Assembly: GCA_050874385.1 (NCBI GenBank)
Contig: JBNMKO010000134.1
Span: forward strand, 1-6,842
Direction of reading: 5' to 3'
DNA length: 6,842 nt
From: CAG-882 sp050874385
GTDB lineage: Bacteria > Bacillota > Clostridia > Lachnospirales > Lachnospiraceae
Under the pieces are notes generated by a model that saw nothing but the letters and a program-made list of their open reading frames with translations, ran no database searches and was not told where the DNA came from. Every line of letters starts with the position of its first letter. Positions within the stretch are counted from its first letter, which is position 1. A program made the translations under genes and the position numbers. Shown piece by piece: positions 4,842 to 6,842 of this stretch.

Positions 4842-6472
4842 TGAAATCTGATGATTTACTTGATGTTATCGGTGAAGTTTCTGATGAATACATTGAAGAT
4901 GCCAAGAGTGTAAAGAAAAGGAAAATGCCACGATGGGCAAAATGGACATCAGTGATAGCCGCATGTCTTGTCGCTGTTGTTGGGGTTGGCGGTTTTTTAT
5001 TTATAAGGGGTGGAGGCTCGGCAGGAGGCATGGGACATGCAGATGGCAGCAGCTTCATGCACTATGCCGGACCTGTATTTCCATTGACTTTACTTGAGAA
5101 TAATTCGGAGATTTCTGCCAAGCGTGATATTACAATGGATTTTAAACCGTGGGTTCCGGTGTGGATTTCCAATGAGGAGGAAGCGGCTTCATACGCATCG
5201 GAGAGTGACAGGCAGGAGGTTTTGGAGAAATATAACGAATGGTATCCTGAGGGTGGACGCTATCAATCCTCCAGTAATATTGTGGTGAGTGACTCATATA
5301 CATTGTCTAATGAGAGTGAGCAAAATCAGACTGTCCATGTGCTTTACCCATTTGTCTCCAATCTTAGGGATTTGGATAAGAATACTCCGTCACTGACTTT
5401 GAATGGGGAGGTGCTTGAGACAACACTTCATGCAGGCAGCTATGCAGGCGGTTTTGAAGGTGCATGGGGTACAAAAGACGATGACGGCAGCGTGAACCTT
5501 AGATATATTGCAAACTGGGAGGGATACAAAAATCTTCTCTCGGATGGAACATATATGCAGAGGGCGTTGGGAGATTTTGTAGACTTGAGTGATATTCCTG
5601 TGACGGTTTATGAGTTTAACGACGTATGGGTAACCGGAACGGCGGAAGATGGCAAGGAAGAAATTTCAAACCCGGTCATCCGTGTAATGTTTGAACTTGA
5701 CTATGAAAAGACGCAGGTGTTGTCCTATGGCTTTAATGGAAGTCTCTGGGACAGAGAAAAGGGTATTATGGGAAAGGAATTTCATGTACGCCAGCCGGGT
5801 GAAGTAGATTATGGGAGACCTTATTATATTATCGTTGTCGGTGATGAAATAGAAAATGTTGACTGCAAAGGCTATGTAAACGGAGACTGGGAATCCGGGA
5901 AGACAATCGATGCCGAAGTAAACATTTCATGTTTTAAGTCTAATCTGGAGGAGACACTTAAAACTGTGGCGGAGTACGACTATCAGGTTTCTCGCGATGT
6001 TGGATATTTGGATGGCGATTACGATTATGAATTTGAGCTGTATTTTGGCTTGTTGAAGGAGCATTTGATGGCTTACAGTCCACTATCTGGAAACGGGGTT
6101 GAGCGCTATGACGATGGTGTGATTGAAAATATGGATGTGGTAGGTGTATCGCGGGTGTTCTGGCTGGAGGCAGAGGTTACAATTCCGGCTGACAGTGATG
6201 TCACGGTTGAAGCCGTGTTTGAGAAGGAACCAAGCTATGATTTCTACTGTTCCAATTCAAAAAACAAGGGGATTAAAGGTTATGATATGGTGACAAGGCT
6301 TGGAAGCAATCTGACATTTACAGAGCAGACGGCAAGGCTTGAGGACAGAGGGCAGATTGAGATTGTCCGCCAGAATTTCGGCTTTGATATCGAAAATGGC
6401 ATCAATGAGGTGGAGCTTGACATTGAGGAGCCGCATTATTATCTGGAGGTCAAGCGTGTCAATGCAAAATAA
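4841..6472 (+). CDS. Putative membrane anti-sigma factor with large outer domain
   Basis: A 543-residue protein with a short cytoplasmic N-terminus (1-35) holding a small helix LLDVIGEVSDEYIEDA and a basic stretch KKRKMPRWAKW. One transmembrane span follows (about 36-55), then a glycine-rich linker and an outer region of about 480 residues. The basic side faces inward, so the big domain is outside the cell. The outer part is acidic, rich in Tyr and Asp, and looks beta-rich; Cys342, Cys364 and Cys470 are its only cysteines. I recognise no enzyme motif. Gene order, coupling and topology indicate an anti-sigma factor that holds the upstream sigma factor through its N-terminus and senses something at the surface; no zinc-binding HxxxCxxC motif is present. 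The start is the ATG at 4841, 5 nt after AAGGAGGGG (4827-4835); TTG at 4838 is less likely. Short of experiment the role is inferred. Confidence 0.75.
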   Translation: MKSDDLLDVIGEVSDEYIEDAKSVKKRKMPRWAKWTSVIAACLVAVVGVGGFLFIRGGGSAGGMGHADGSSFMHYAGPVFPLTLLENNSEISAKRDITMDFKPWVPVWISNEEEAASYASESDRQEVLEKYNEWYPEGGRYQSSSNIVVSDSYTLSNESEQNQTVHVLYPFVSNLRDLDKNTPSLTLNGEVLETTLHAGSYAGGFEGAWGTKDDDGSVNLRYIANWEGYKNLLSDGTYMQRALGDFVDLSDIPVTVYEFNDVWVTGTAEDGKEEISNPVIRVMFELDYEKTQVLSYGFNGSLWDREKGIMGKEFHVRQPGEVDYGRPYYIIVVGDEIENVDCKGYVNGDWESGKTIDAEVNISCFKSNLEETLKTVAEYDYQVSRDVGYLDGDYDYEFELYFGLLKEHLMAYSPLSGNGVERYDDGVIENMDVVGVSRVFWLEAEVTIPADSDVTVEAVFEKEPSYDFYCSNSKNKGIKGYDMVTRLGSNLTFTEQTARLEDRGQIEIVRQNFGFDIENGINEVELDIEEPHYYLEVKRVNAK

Positions 6473-6478
6473 TGAATT

Positions 6479-6528
6479 GATTTTTGCAGATTTTTGCAAA
6501 ATGCTTGGTGGAGGATTTGATTTTTGCA
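6479..6528 (+). repeat. Three copies of a 10-bp repeat after the anti-sigma gene
   Basis: GATTTTTGCA occurs at 6479-6488, 6489-6498 and 6519-6528, with start-to-start spacings of 10 and 30 bp. The second copy forms the palindrome TTTTGCAAAA (6492-6501). The remainder of 6473-6597 holds no supported gene; a 49-codon frame from 6501 lacks a ribosome site and runs across the terminator. Confidence 0.45.
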
Positions 6529-6597
6529 ATTACCTATTGCTTTTTAGTAAAAGATGGGAAGGATATTTTGCTTATATAACTGAATTTATAAAAGGAG

Positions 6598-6623
6598 ATA
6601 GGGCAGCTTGCTGTCCTATTTTT
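6598..6623 (+). terminator. Intrinsic terminator of the sigma/anti-sigma unit
   Basis: ATAGGGCAG (6598-6606) pairs with CTGTCCTAT (6611-6619) over 9 bp with one G-U wobble, closing a CTTG loop, followed by TTTTT (6619-6623). It lies about 125 nt after the anti-sigma stop and ends one base before the -35 box of the next promoter. Confidence 0.88.
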
Positions 6624-6624
6624 C

Positions 6625-6653
6625 TTGACAAATTGGTTTATTCGGAGTAAACT
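6625..6653 (+). promoter_or_regulatory. Promoter of the BlaI/MecI-family gene
   Basis: A perfect TTGACA (6625-6630) is followed after 17 bp by TAAACT (6648-6653, four of six consensus bases). CATAAT (6654-6659) is a better box but sits 23 bp away. The first 19-bp palindrome (6635-6653) fills the spacer and the -10 box, so a bound repressor would block polymerase directly. Confidence 0.6.
6635..6653. promoter_or_regulatory. Operator-like palindrome, proximal copy
   Basis: GGTTTATTC-G-GAGTAAACT is a 19-bp dyad with two mismatches to perfect symmetry. It overlaps the spacer and -10 box of the promoter and differs from the 6664-6682 copy at only two positions (GAGTAAACT against GAATAAACC), so the two are very likely sites for the same dimeric regulator. 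Confidence 0.65.
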
Positions 6654-6663
6654 CATAATGCAA

Positions 6664-6682
6664 GGTTTATTCGGAATAAACC
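6664..6682. promoter_or_regulatory. Operator-like palindrome, distal perfect copy
   Basis: GGTTTATTC-G-GAATAAACC is a perfect 19-bp palindrome around a central G, starting 29 bp after the first copy and ending 3 bp before the ribosome site AAGGAGGTG (6686-6694). It lies in the transcribed leader, where it could act as a second DNA operator or fold over the ribosome site in the RNA. Confidence 0.7.
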
Positions 6683-6698
6683 AAAAAGGAGGTGTTTT

Positions 6699-6842
6699 AT
6701 GAAGGAGATAGAGCTGGGTGAGGTGCAGGCTGCTTTTGCGGATATTATCTGGACGAATGAGCCGATTGGCTCGGGAGAGCTTGTAAAGATATGTGAGAAA
6801 CAGTTGAACTGGAAGAAACCGACCACTTACACAGTGCTTAGA
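6699..6842 (+). CDS. BlaI/MecI-family transcriptional repressor, 5' part only
   Basis: Only the first 48 codons lie in the window; the gene continues past the right edge. The segment matches the winged-helix start of BlaI/MecI/CopY-type repressors: LGEVQAAFADIIWTNEPIGSG corresponds to the first helix and turn, ELVKICEKQLNW to helix 2, and KKPTTYTVLR to the start of the recognition helix (the family usually shows KTVYTLL here). Members are about 120-140 residues, bind DNA as dimers, and are often inactivated by a neighbouring M56-family membrane sensor protease, which may lie further right. The start is well set by AAGGAGGTG (6686-6694), 4 nt before ATG. Two matching palindromes in its promoter suggest it represses itself. 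Its target (beta-lactam, metal or envelope signal) cannot be told from this fragment. Confidence 0.85.
   Translation, partial: MKEIELGEVQAAFADIIWTNEPIGSGELVKICEKQLNWKKPTTYTVLR

Noticed and set aside
6479..6528. CRISPR-like repeats
   Set aside because: The units are only 10 bp, two are directly adjacent, and there are no regular spacers or cas genes.
6501..6650. 49-codon frame after the anti-sigma gene
   Set aside because: It has no ribosome site, overlaps direct repeats, and crosses the terminator and the next promoter.

Overview
The window looks like chromosomal DNA from a low-GC Clostridia bacterium, most likely a Lachnospiraceae member. The grounds are strong AGGAGG-type ribosome binding sites, AT-rich spacers, the sequence flavour of the three glycolytic enzymes, and a sigma factor/membrane-partner pair of a type I associate with gut Clostridia. 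Genus assignment is not possible from the sequence alone.

Left edge (1-672) has no long gene. On the minus strand it holds a complete miniature transcription unit: promoter (425-453) with a tandem 11-bp repeat inside it, Shine-Dalgarno site (387-394), a 23-codon reading frame rich in Cys, Phe and Asn (304-375), a hairpin (245-280) and an intrinsic terminator (193-235). A second minus-strand promoter (13-40) points out of the window. The gap promoter (585-613) follows on the plus strand, with a Rex-box-like dyad (624-641) at the expected start of transcription.

Centre (673-4171) is the lower-glycolysis cluster gap, pgk, tpiA, all on the plus strand. They encode NAD-type glyceraldehyde-3-phosphate dehydrogenase, phosphoglycerate kinase and triosephosphate isomerase, which work on the same triose pool. 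All active-site motifs are intact and codon use is strongly biased, as expected for highly expressed genes. Each gene is followed by its own terminator-like hairpin, so they look like three adjacent units rather than one simple operon. Both internal spacers carry large inverted repeats (1804-1835; 3249-3303 plus a GC hairpin at 3323-3338) that could be leader structures.

Right part (4185-6623) is a two-gene unit: an ECF-like sigma factor (4287-4841) translationally coupled (TGATG overlap) to a 543-residue single-pass membrane protein (4841-6472), which is probably its anti-sigma factor and sensor. A candidate ECF-type promoter (4185-4211) lies upstream and a good terminator (6598-6623) closes the unit.

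Right edge: directly after that terminator come a sigma-A type promoter, two copies of a near-perfect 19-bp palindrome, and the first 48 codons of a BlaI/MecI-family repressor gene that runs off the window. The arrangement suggests autorepression through an operator unlike the usual BlaI/MecI one.

The best candidates for something undescribed are the 23-residue Cys-containing peptide gene with its repeat-bearing promoter, and the sensor part of the sigma/anti-sigma pair.
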